From Chitinophagaceae bacterium UBA2791 (GTDB lineage Bacteria > Bacteroidota > Bacteroidia > Chitinophagales > Chitinophagaceae), in the NCBI GenBank assembly GCA_002352105.1, contig DEHV01000039.1, positions 1 through 12,925 on the forward strand: a stretch of 12,925 nucleotides of DNA. Reading direction: 5' to 3'. Numbering within the stretch: position 1 is the first letter of the stretch; each line of letters begins with the position of its first letter. Position numbers and translations under genes: made by a program. The notes under the pieces are model-generated. The model made no database searches and was not told where the DNA came from. It saw only the letters and a program-made list of their open reading frames with translations. Shown here piece after piece: positions 1-7,420 of the stretch.

Positions 1-2205
1 TATCTGTGGGAAAAGACGGCAGGCCCTGCGGCTACTTTGAACAATGCCAATACCGCTGCCGCTTCCTTAAGCGGGCTTGTCGAAGGCGTCTACACCTTTA
101 GACTGACGGTAACGGACGATAAAGGAGCAACAGCAACAGATCAGGTAACCATAACCGTTAACACCGGAACTCCGGAACCGCCAGCCAACAAGGCCCCGGT
201 GTCAAGAGCGGGAGCGGATATCCATCTTACGCTGCCCAACAACCAGGTAACCATCGACGGTAGCGCTTCTTCGGATGAAGACGGCTCGATAAGAACCTAT
301 TTATGGACCAAACAATCCGGACCGGCTCAATACAGACTGGCCGACCCGAACTCGGCAAGAACCGAATTAAGCCAGCTTGTTGAGGGCTTGTATATGTTCA
401 GGTTAACCGTAACCGACGATAAGGGCGCAACGCATTTTGATGTGCTGGACGTATACGTGCACGCGCCTGAAACTCCGGCAAACAAGCCGCCAGTGGCAAA
501 AGCCGGAAATGATATCGTCATTACGCTGCCGCTGGACAGGGTAACGCTCAATGGCAATGGGTCTTCAGATGAAGACGGCTCTATCATTTCTTATGCCTGG
601 TCAAAGATCAGCGGGCCTTCTTCATTCCATATTGCCAACCCTAATGGCGTCAGCACGCAGGCGCTTAATCTAACAGAAGGCGAATATCAATTTACCTTAA
701 GGGTGACCGACGACAAGGGCGCCACAGATACAGATACCGTGAGGGTTACGGTGAACCCGGCTCCTGTCGCGGTGAACCAGGCCCCGGCTGCCCAGGCGGG
801 AAGCAACAGGAGCATCACCTTGCCCGAGAACAGCGTTTCGCTCGACGGCAGATCCTCCTCCGACCCGGATGGAACGATCGTCAGGTATACCTGGAGCTAT
901 GTCAGCGGGCCCTCTTCCTGGTCGATCGATAATGCGAATAACGCTGTCGCTACCGCAAGGGGGCTGACAGAAGGGAGCTATTATTTCAGACTGGAGGTGG
1001 AAGACGATAAGGGCGCCACGGATGCCGACACCATGATCGTCGCGGTAAACAGCGCATCGGTTCCCCCGCCCGCAGTTAACCAAGGGCCTACTGCAGTTGC
1101 AGGCGCAGACATTACCATTACCCTGCCTACTGATCATGTCGTATTGAATGGCAGCGCTTCTACCGATCCGGACGGAACGATCGCGTCCTACCTGTGGTCG
1201 AAGTTAAGCGGTCCGGCCCAATACTCCATCGTCAACGCCAATGCAGCTTCGACCGAAGTTCAGCAACTGGCCGAAGGAGAGTACCAGTTCAAGCTAGAAG
1301 TAAAAGACAACGAAGGCGCAGTGCATGCGGATACCATAAAACTGACCGTGTTGCCCGCGCCCAATATGGCGCCCATCGCGGATGCAGGAAAGGATTTCCA
1401 GGTAAGCCTCCCGGATCCCATGATCCAGCTTAACGGACTTGCTTCAAACGATCCGGATGGGGAGATCGTCTCCTACCAATGGGTGCGCATCAGCGGACCC
1501 GGGGCCATCACCATTATCAACTCCAATACGGCTACGCCAAGGGTCATTGGCGTTTCCCAGGGAGAATATGTGTTTGAGCTTACCGTAACCGACGAAAAAG
1601 GAGCGACAGCTACCGACAGGGTCAAGGTTACCGTCATTACCGGAAACAACGACCATCCGCTGGCCGCGGCCGGTCCCGATCAGATCATTGAAAGCCCGTC
1701 GACCTATGCGCTCTTGAATGGCGGCGACTCTTATGATGCGGACGGCAGACTGGTAAGCTATACCTGGAGACAGCTAAGCGGACCTTCTACGGCGCGGATG
1801 TTTACCCCGAATGAAGTGATCACCGAAGTGGAAAACCTCGAAATCGGCGAATACGTCTTTGAACTGACCGTGGTCGACGATCGAGGAAGCAGCAGCGTGG
1901 ATAAGGTGAGCATTGTGGTAACCAGCCCCGCCAGCAATCTCCGGTACGAGGAAACGGTAAGGGTGTATCCCAACCCGGCCCGGTCATCTTCCGTTAACCT
2001 GCGGTTCAACAGCGACAGCACGGGAAGAACAAAGATCACCATATACGCCGCGAACGGAACGCCCGTCCAATCGATTGTTACAGAAAAGCCGGGATTTGAT
2101 TTCAATAAAAACATAGACGTGGTTCGCCTGAAAGCGGGACTGTACTACGTGGAAATCATTGTCGCCGACAAACAAAAAATGGCAACTAAATTCATTAAAC
2201 AATAA
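1..2205 (+). CDS. Secreted PKD-repeat protein with T9SS sorting domain, 5' end outside window
   Basis: The reading frame is open from base 1 and begins mid-repeat (YLWEKTAGPAATLNNAN), so the true start lies upstream. The TTG at 37 is not a believable start. The visible 734 residues form one partial and six complete PKD-like (REJ/PKD, immunoglobulin-fold) repeats of about 94-101 residues. Each follows the pattern N-x-x-P-x-A-x-AG, then LNG-x-x-S-x-D-x-DG, then Y-x-W-x-x-x-SGP, then EGEY-x-F-x-L-x-V-x-D-x-KGA. The last ~85 residues (from about base 1948) match the T9SS type A sorting domain: a VYPNPA motif, a beta-rich middle, GLYYVEI and a basic end (KFIKQ). The protein should therefore be exported by the Sec system and then the type IX system, and attached to or released from the cell surface. 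The repeats are probably adhesive or spacer modules. Any catalytic domain would be upstream and cannot be seen. It is related to the hydrolase-PKD gene at 10784. Confidence 0.93.
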   Translation, partial: YLWEKTAGPAATLNNANTAAASLSGLVEGVYTFRLTVTDDKGATATDQVTITVNTGTPEPPANKAPVSRAGADIHLTLPNNQVTIDGSASSDEDGSIRTYLWTKQSGPAQYRLADPNSARTELSQLVEGLYMFRLTVTDDKGATHFDVLDVYVHAPETPANKPPVAKAGNDIVITLPLDRVTLNGNGSSDEDGSIISYAWSKISGPSSFHIANPNGVSTQALNLTEGEYQFTLRVTDDKGATDTDTVRVTVNPAPVAVNQAPAAQAGSNRSITLPENSVSLDGRSSSDPDGTIVRYTWSYVSGPSSWSIDNANNAVATARGLTEGSYYFRLEVEDDKGATDADTMIVAVNSASVPPPAVNQGPTAVAGADITITLPTDHVVLNGSASTDPDGTIASYLWSKLSGPAQYSIVNANAASTEVQQLAEGEYQFKLEVKDNEGAVHADTIKLTVLPAPNMAPIADAGKDFQVSLPDPMIQLNGLASNDPDGEIVSYQWVRISGPGAITIINSNTATPRVIGVSQGEYVFELTVTDEKGATATDRVKVTVITGNNDHPLAAAGPDQIIESPSTYALLNGGDSYDADGRLVSYTWRQLSGPSTARMFTPNEVITEVENLEIGEYVFELTVVDDRGSSSVDKVSIVVTSPASNLRYEETVRVYPNPARSSSVNLRFNSDSTGRTKITIYAANGTPVQSIVTEKPGFDFNKNIDVVRLKAGLYYVEIIVADKQKMATKFIKQ
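187..1938 (+). repeat. Array of six complete PKD-like repeats
   Basis: Six complete repeat units begin at bases 187, 481, 775, 1078, 1363 and 1645, with unit lengths of 282-303 bases. Each unit starts with an Asn codon (NKAP, NKPP, NQAP, NQGP, NMAP, NNDH). The units are clearly homologous as proteins but well diverged as DNA, so this is an old array, unlike the recent one at 11882-12718. The last unit lacks the usual N-x-x-P spacing (NNDHPLAAAG). Confidence 0.85.
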
Positions 2206-2300
2206 AAACACGAAACCGACAATGAGTGATTAGCGATAATTGGACGACAACCCTCAGTGGATAATGAGGAAACCCGGCTTATGAAGCAATAAGCTAACGT

Positions 2301-2337
2301 ATAAGAGGAGATGCTTTCATCTCCTCTTATTTTATTT
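2301..2337 (+). terminator. Strong intrinsic terminator between convergent genes
   Basis: ATAAGAGGAGATG (2301-2313) and CATCTCCTCTTAT (2318-2330) are perfect reverse complements around a CTTT loop, followed on the plus strand by TTTATTT. The hairpin lies 95 bases after the stop of the PKD gene and 76 bases beyond the stop of the minus-strand CobN gene. It should end plus-strand transcripts. On the minus strand the stem is not followed by a good T tract, so termination there is less certain. Two weaker hairpins precede it: CCTCA/TGAGG at 2252-2269 and GCTTAT/ATAAGC at 2277-2294. Confidence 0.8.
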
Positions 2338-2406
2338 CAATAAACAGCTTTTACCGCCGGCGCAGCGCACAAAACAAACGCCAGCGGCGCGATAAGGCGC
2401 AACGGT

Positions 2407-5400
2407 TCAGGCCATCCGCTTTATTGCCCCGGCAATAAAAAATGCAAGCTGGAAGCCGATCAGTAAAACATAGGTCCAGGCGCTGTTTTTTGAAGCTGGC
2501 TGTTGCAACTCATGTATTATCGTCTGCTCTTCTTCCATCTTATACCCCTGCACTTTTACCGCTTGCTGCTGCGCCTTACCCGGCGCCGGTTTGTCGACCT
2601 GCCCGCGGTAGGCATTCTCCGGTAATTTGTAATCGGGGTTGAGCGCCTGCATTTTTTCCAGCTTTCTTTGCTCCATCGCCTCGCCGATCGTTTTGCCGGT
2701 AGCGCTTTCAACTTTGGCTGTCCACCTGGTTATATCAGCGGCTTTGATGTCCGAACTGGCAATGGCAATGCCCTTAATAAACTGCTGCAGTTCCGGGTGA
2801 TCGCAGGTAGTATAACTGCAGCTTACTCCATTCTTCGCCACATTCTCCACATACATCTTTGCCAGGTCCTGTTTTGTTTTTTCATCGGCTTTCCAGAACC
2901 CCTTTCGTACCGCTTCCATCATCCGGGCGCTCATGCTCTGTATGGCATAAGGATTGTGCTCATCAAAAAATTCAACGGTGTTTACCTTATACCTGTCCTT
3001 CATCCACACCTCATAAAATTCCTGCCATTTTTCGTCATTGATCACTTCAGGATACACCACCTGCCAACCAAACATGTTATCCACGCTCTTCATGATCTCC
3101 CTGGCGCCTGCATATCCCTCCCGGGTCATGGCGGTTATAAATTCCGGATTAAAATAACGGCTGCGCAACTCCTGCCCCATGAACCGCTCAATAGACAGAT
3201 ACCGCTCCTTGCCCTTTTCTCTCAGATCCGCGACCATCAAGGGAGGCCCGGTTGTTAAGCTGTCCACGCGTTTTACGCCCATCGCCAAAGCTCCGGCAAA
3301 GCCGAAGAAATCATCATTATCCAAACTCATATACAGGGAAGAACTGCGACTATGGATCACCGCGTCTGCGCCGCTCAATGCCGCTTCAAATTCCTTCTCC
3401 ATGCTTTCGCCCCAGACTGCGTTTCCATAACCATAGCTCATCTTCCGGATGTACAGGTCCGCAATTGAGCTATCGCTATCCCAGGAACCGCTGGCCAAAG
3501 CGGCGTCGGCCACAGCGTTGCCATAGACGCCGGGAGCTTCCGCAAATACCCTGATCAGACTTCTTTCTCTTGCGCTGACAGAATCCATGCCGGCTGCGAT
3601 CAGCTTTTGATAAATCTTATCTGAATTGATCCTGACAGGATTGTCATCCTCTGCAGAAGCATAAGCCAGCTGTACGGCTTTGTCGAACAGCTCCACCAGC
3701 ATGGGAAAATTATCCCTATATAAGCCGGTTGTGCTGAACAACACATCCACCCTCGGCCTGCCCAGTTTTTCCCTCGGGATCAGTTCCAGCCCATCGATTC
3801 GTCCCATCGGGTCCCTTTTTATCCCTACTCCGAGGTATGCGAGCGCCTGCGCTTCCTGCATTCCCTGGTGCCGGACAGTTTCGCTGCCCCAGACCTCCAT
3901 GGCCACCTTATCGGGAAAACGGTCGTTTTCCTTTTTAAAATTGTCGATGAAGGCATTGGCCAGCCTGGTTCCCGCCGAATCCGCATAAAACATGGGGACG
4001 GTTCTCGGATCAAAGGCAAAAAAGTTAGACCCTGTTGGGATGGCGGCAGGGTTGCGTATGGGGTCATTGCCCACATTGGGTTCGATATACCGCCCGTCCA
4101 GCCCCTTTATCAGGCTGCTTAACTCGCTGGCGCCGCTATTGATCAAATTGGTCTGATACAGGCTCCGGCTCTCCGGCTGGTTTGCCTTTGTCATGATATC
4201 CGTAAATGCGACAAGCGCTTTGCCGGCAGGCGATACGCCAAAAGTATGCAGACCAAAAGGCGTGGAATGCGTGCGGATCTCTTCGATATAATGTTGCAGT
4301 TCCTCTACCAGTTCCGTTAACGCAGCAGGCGACGATGCCTTTAGATCGCCCGACGGTTTCCAGCCGTTTTTGGACAGATCCTTTTTAATACCCATTTTGC
4401 CGGCCAGCCGGTCAATGTCTTCCAATACCTTCACGCTTCCCTCGGGATCCACCGCATGCGCTTTTTCCCATTGCAGGATCAATTGGTTCAAATGTTTTAA
4501 CTCAGGACTCAAGCCCGCTTCGCCCATTGCCGGCGTCAGGTGGTCGATGATCACGCCCGCGCCCCTTCGCTTTGCCACCAGGCCCTCGCCTACCACGTCC
4601 ATATTATAGATGTACATGATCGGCAGGTCGCCGGCAAGGATCTCAGGGCTGTCGTATTCGCTCATGCCTGTTTCCTTACCGTCCAGCCATTCCTGCGTGC
4701 CATGCGTGCCGGTATGTATGAGCGCGTCTGTGTTGCGCTGCAGCCACAGGTATTGGCAAATGTACTGGTGATGCGGGGGCAACGAATTGCTGTGATACAT
4801 CGCGGCAATTTCCTCTGCCTTGGCGCGACTCGCCTGCGGCATGATATAACAGGCGCCCAATTTGATCACCGGCAATACAAAATGCAATTCGCCATTGTGC
4901 ATCACCGTCATTATCTGCGCGGCTTCCGGCTTTCCCCAACGGTCATTTACATATTGCTGGTAAGAAACCGGCAACTGGCTGAACCATTTTTTATACGTGG
5001 AAACCGGGATCAATTCCGCGCCCCCCTCCCTGATCATGCTGTTCAGTTCGCCCGGCGCATACTTACCTACATTCCTGCCGCGCTTCATGATCAGTTTTTC
5101 GATGGAACGCTCATCGTCCAGGTTTGCCCCGCTTATTGCATATCCCTGCTTTTTTAAAGCTTTCAGGAAAACAGGAATGCTCCTGGTCACGTTCAGATAG
5201 CTCGCTCCCACATTATCCTTGCCCGGGGGATAGTTCCAGAATAGAACCCCGATCTTTTTCTGCGCGTTCGGCGTGCGTTGCAGGCGAATAAACCGGTTGA
5301 CGCGATCTACCATTCTGTCGGCCATCGCAGGTATTGCTGTTTTGACCGCCATATTCCCCTGTAACTTCGTGCCGCTTATGATATTGTTGGGCGCCAACCC

Positions 5401-6417
5401 GGAAAACTCAGGCATAGCATACTGGAAAGAAATCTCAAAACTGCTCAGGCCCTTTGTGCTCGCGCGCCACTCGTCGATAGTCGGTCCGTAAATATCAATG
5501 GCGTTTATTACCGGAACATTGGCCTTCTTCAGCAGGGGAAGCGCCTCGTTATCCAGGAACCGGAATGTGCTTGTTACGATGATATCAGCGCGAGTTTTAC
5601 CCGTCAGCGAATCGATAAGATAATTTTTTAAAACGGTCGCCGCCGGAAATCCAAACGCCATTACCGGCTGAAATCCCGCCCGCTCAAATCTCGACATCAT
5701 TGCATTTTCAACATTCAGCAATTCGGCATGCACTGCATTTCTGTGCACGATATAGGCGACGACAGGTTTCTTTAAGTCGGGGTTTGCCTCCTTCACCCAA
5801 TCTTCCCAGGTAGGCGCCAGCTTTGTCATTTTACCAGCCGTATATACGACCAGGCCCTCCCTGATCTTTTCCACAGGTTTCTCATAGGCGATATGATCGT
5901 ACCCACGGTACCTATTCAGTAAATAGCTGATACAGTTCATATAATCGGTCGGGGAACCATACTCCACATAATCGTCCACCATTTTCTCCCTTCGCAGGCC
6001 CAGCCCGGTCAATTTCTCTTCGCTGTATCTCAGGCCGGGCTGACCGCTTGCTATTCTTATATAAGGCATGCCCGGCGAACCAGCGGCCGCCTGCGCCGCC
6101 ATCAGGTAGGGTTCATGCTGCTGAAGGAATTCCGTTTGATGCACATGAAAGATCATCATGTCGGACGGCGGTACGGCATCGCCCTCCCTTGAATTGCTTT
6201 CCGTGCGAACAATCACGTCGATCTTCCCGGATAAGTCCGGATACTTTTTTAAAAACAGATCGGTCCCTCTTACGATGGCTTCCGCCTTATTATCCGCGGT
6301 AATAAAGAGTATGGTTGTCTTGTCATTGTCTACCCGGCTGAACCGATAGAGCAATGAAGCCAGGGCAATAATGAATACGGCGGCCAATGCAAGGCCGGCA
6401 ATTTTAGTTGTTTTCAT
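2407..6417 (-). CDS. cobN: CobN/HmuS-like metal-chelatase large subunit, membrane-anchored
   Basis: This is a 1,336-residue member of the CobN/Mg-chelatase H-subunit family, which binds the tetrapyrrole in metal insertion. Family hallmarks are visible. One is H568-TGT-H572-GTQEWLDGK followed by the MYIYNMDVVGEG and AKRRGAGVIIDHLTP stretches. Another is LRSRYFNPEFI near residues 1084-1094, followed by EGYAGA and MFGW. A third is NPYA...MMEAVRKGFW near the end. Unlike cytoplasmic CobN, it has an N-terminal hydrophobic segment (about residues 5-24, preceded by MKTTK) and a C-terminal one (about 1312-1331, followed by KRMA). The body is therefore predicted to sit in the periplasm, anchored at both ends. 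The usual Cys-rich HTC-type motif near the C terminus appears here as CSYTTCDHP (1200-1208). The ATG at 6417 is preferred because it places the anchor at the N terminus; in-frame ATGs at 6423 and 6450 are possible. It overlaps the upstream DUF2149-like gene by 14 bases, implying coupled translation. The gene context resembles HmuS of haem-uptake loci, so metal removal is as plausible as cobalt insertion. Confidence 0.9.
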   Translation of the reverse strand: MKTTKIAGLALAAVFIIALASLLYRFSRVDNDKTTILFITADNKAEAIVRGTDLFLKKYPDLSGKIDVIVRTESNSREGDAVPPSDMMIFHVHQTEFLQQHEPYLMAAQAAAGSPGMPYIRIASGQPGLRYSEEKLTGLGLRREKMVDDYVEYGSPTDYMNCISYLLNRYRGYDHIAYEKPVEKIREGLVVYTAGKMTKLAPTWEDWVKEANPDLKKPVVAYIVHRNAVHAELLNVENAMMSRFERAGFQPVMAFGFPAATVLKNYLIDSLTGKTRADIIVTSTFRFLDNEALPLLKKANVPVINAIDIYGPTIDEWRASTKGLSSFEISFQYAMPEFSGLAPNNIISGTKLQGNMAVKTAIPAMADRMVDRVNRFIRLQRTPNAQKKIGVLFWNYPPGKDNVGASYLNVTRSIPVFLKALKKQGYAISGANLDDERSIEKLIMKRGRNVGKYAPGELNSMIREGGAELIPVSTYKKWFSQLPVSYQQYVNDRWGKPEAAQIMTVMHNGELHFVLPVIKLGACYIMPQASRAKAEEIAAMYHSNSLPPHHQYICQYLWLQRNTDALIHTGTHGTQEWLDGKETGMSEYDSPEILAGDLPIMYIYNMDVVGEGLVAKRRGAGVIIDHLTPAMGEAGLSPELKHLNQLILQWEKAHAVDPEGSVKVLEDIDRLAGKMGIKKDLSKNGWKPSGDLKASSPAALTELVEELQHYIEEIRTHSTPFGLHTFGVSPAGKALVAFTDIMTKANQPESRSLYQTNLINSGASELSSLIKGLDGRYIEPNVGNDPIRNPAAIPTGSNFFAFDPRTVPMFYADSAGTRLANAFIDNFKKENDRFPDKVAMEVWGSETVRHQGMQEAQALAYLGVGIKRDPMGRIDGLELIPREKLGRPRVDVLFSTTGLYRDNFPMLVELFDKAVQLAYASAEDDNPVRINSDKIYQKLIAAGMDSVSARERSLIRVFAEAPGVYGNAVADAALASGSWDSDSSIADLYIRKMSYGYGNAVWGESMEKEFEAALSGADAVIHSRSSSLYMSLDNDDFFGFAGALAMGVKRVDSLTTGPPLMVADLREKGKERYLSIERFMGQELRSRYFNPEFITAMTREGYAGAREIMKSVDNMFGWQVVYPEVINDEKWQEFYEVWMKDRYKVNTVEFFDEHNPYAIQSMSARMMEAVRKGFWKADEKTKQDLAKMYVENVAKNGVSCSYTTCDHPELQQFIKGIAIASSDIKAADITRWTAKVESATGKTIGEAMEQRKLEKMQALNPDYKLPENAYRGQVDKPAPGKAQQQAVKVQGYKMEEEQTIIHELQQPASKNSAWTYVLLIGFQLAFFIAGAIKRMA

Positions 6418-6778
6418 CGGCATCAGGTTGTTGATCGTCTTCGGGAACATATATCACAGAACCGTCCTCCAGCCTGTAGGCCACGCCCAACCGCTCTCCG
6501 TCGCCGCTGCCAATATTCCTGGTCATCCGTCTCACGGTTGTTTTATTGCCTTGTTTTACCATGATCTGCAAGCCGTCCTTACGCTCGGTGGTAATGGTGA
6601 CTTTCGCTTCCGGGTCGGTGAGGCTTATCGCATTTAAAGCCATGATCAACGACACCATAAAGCTGATCGCCAGCACAAATCCCAGATCGAACAAATTCGC
6701 GACGGCCGCCAGGGGATCGTCCGCATCTCCATGAGAAGCAAGCAAGCCCATTGTTCTTCTATGCTTATGATTGTTCAT
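6404..6778 (-). CDS. DUF2149-like single-span membrane protein, ExbD/TolR-like partner
   Basis: This 124-residue protein has a short basic cytoplasmic N terminus (NNHKHRR), a DPLAAVANLFDLG segment (21-33), one transmembrane helix (about 33-51) and a C-terminal domain. The C-terminal domain ends in GDGERLGVAYRLEDGSVIYVPE (92-113), the signature I associate with DUF2149. That family commonly sits beside a MotA/TolQ/ExbB gene and a CobN-like gene. The size and topology match ExbD/TolR, and D31 at the membrane edge could play the role of their proton-relay aspartate; this is inference. The start at 6778 is chosen because it follows the ExbB-like stop by 16 bases and gives an N terminus right before the conserved segment; the longer frame from 6868 would overlap the upstream gene. 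The 3' end overlaps the CobN-like start by 14 bases. The acidic tail (EDDQQPDADENN) is probably a flexible end. Confidence 0.85.
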   Translation of the reverse strand: MNNHKHRRTMGLLASHGDADDPLAAVANLFDLGFVLAISFMVSLIMALNAISLTDPEAKVTITTERKDGLQIMVKQGNKTTVRRMTRNIGSGDGERLGVAYRLEDGSVIYVPEDDQQPDADENN

Positions 6779-6794
6779 GCGCTTGATTTTCTGT

Positions 6795-7358
6795 TTATGA
6801 CTGTTTGTTTTCTTCCTTTTCAATCGCGTGTCGCACTTCAGCGAGATCAAGGGCATACCATCTCTCATAATGCGTTACCACGATCATGCATAAGGCGCCA
6901 ATCGCCAACCCCATCACAGTAGCGCCGATGGAATGAGTTCCGCTTTCTGCCAGGCGCTTAAAATTGTTATTGGCCAGGGAGCTCAGCGCAGCGCCCAGCG
7001 GTATCAATGTGCCTATCAGCCCCAGGGTCGGGCCGAGCTTTACCCAGGTGCGGACCCTGTTGATCCGCTTTTTCAACTGCGCTTCTGTCCTGTCGTGCAA
7101 TTGCCAGTAAGAAGCGCCGGCGTCTAAATCCATCTGCCTTTTCCATTCGCGTATGCCCTGATACCGTTGAAGCGCGTCATCAGGCTCATTCAGGTTATCG
7201 ATCGGATGAGGTTTGCTTTTTCGCTGAAAGCTTTCTACCAGCATGTTTCCTGCAGCATACAGGGCGTAGGCCATGCCTATCACCAGCAGAATGGTTACCG
7301 GGTAGATCATTAAATTGGTTAACGCCGTAATGGCATCTTGAAGCGTTGCAGAAGACAT
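6795..7358 (-). CDS. MotA/TolQ/ExbB-family proton channel subunit
   Basis: This 187-residue protein has three predicted membrane helices: about 15-40, 108-130 and 143-165. A charged cytoplasmic loop separates the first two. The pair of conserved segments LGPTLGLIGTLIPLG (108-122) and a Gly-rich third helix (SIGATVMGLAIGALCMIV, 143-160) is the MotA/TolQ/ExbB channel signature. Such proteins form pentamers around ExbD/TolR-type partners and convert proton flow into work across the periplasm. The next gene, 16 bases on, encodes a likely partner, and the CobN-like protein follows. The previous gene in the operon is the TonB-dependent receptor. Because no TonB or canonical ExbD is encoded here, the motor may serve the CobN-like enzyme rather than a generic TonB system. 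Start ATG at 7358; no clear ribosome-binding site. Confidence 0.9.
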   Translation of the reverse strand: MSSATLQDAITALTNLMIYPVTILLVIGMAYALYAAGNMLVESFQRKSKPHPIDNLNEPDDALQRYQGIREWKRQMDLDAGASYWQLHDRTEAQLKKRINRVRTWVKLGPTLGLIGTLIPLGAALSSLANNNFKRLAESGTHSIGATVMGLAIGALCMIVVTHYERWYALDLAEVRHAIEKEENKQS

Positions 7359-7420
7359 GTTTGTTATTTATTTATAAATGATTAAATGAACGGCGCGTCA
7401 TTGCAGTATGTTTCGTAAGA

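Noticed and set aside
37..39. TTG at 37 as the start of the first gene
   Set aside because: The same frame is open from base 1 and already encodes a PKD repeat (YLWEKTAGPA), so the gene continues upstream.
697..1137. 146-codon minus-strand frame in the first PKD gene
   Set aside because: It is a shadow of the repeat-encoding strand; similar frames recur because the repeats recur.
2668..3258. 196-codon plus-strand frame inside the CobN-like gene
   Set aside because: It is antisense to conserved CobN motifs and has no features of its own.
2407..6417. Ordinary cytoplasmic cobaltochelatase of B12 synthesis
   Set aside because: The protein has hydrophobic anchors at both ends, no other B12 synthesis genes or ATPase subunits are near, and it is grouped with a receptor and a proton motor.
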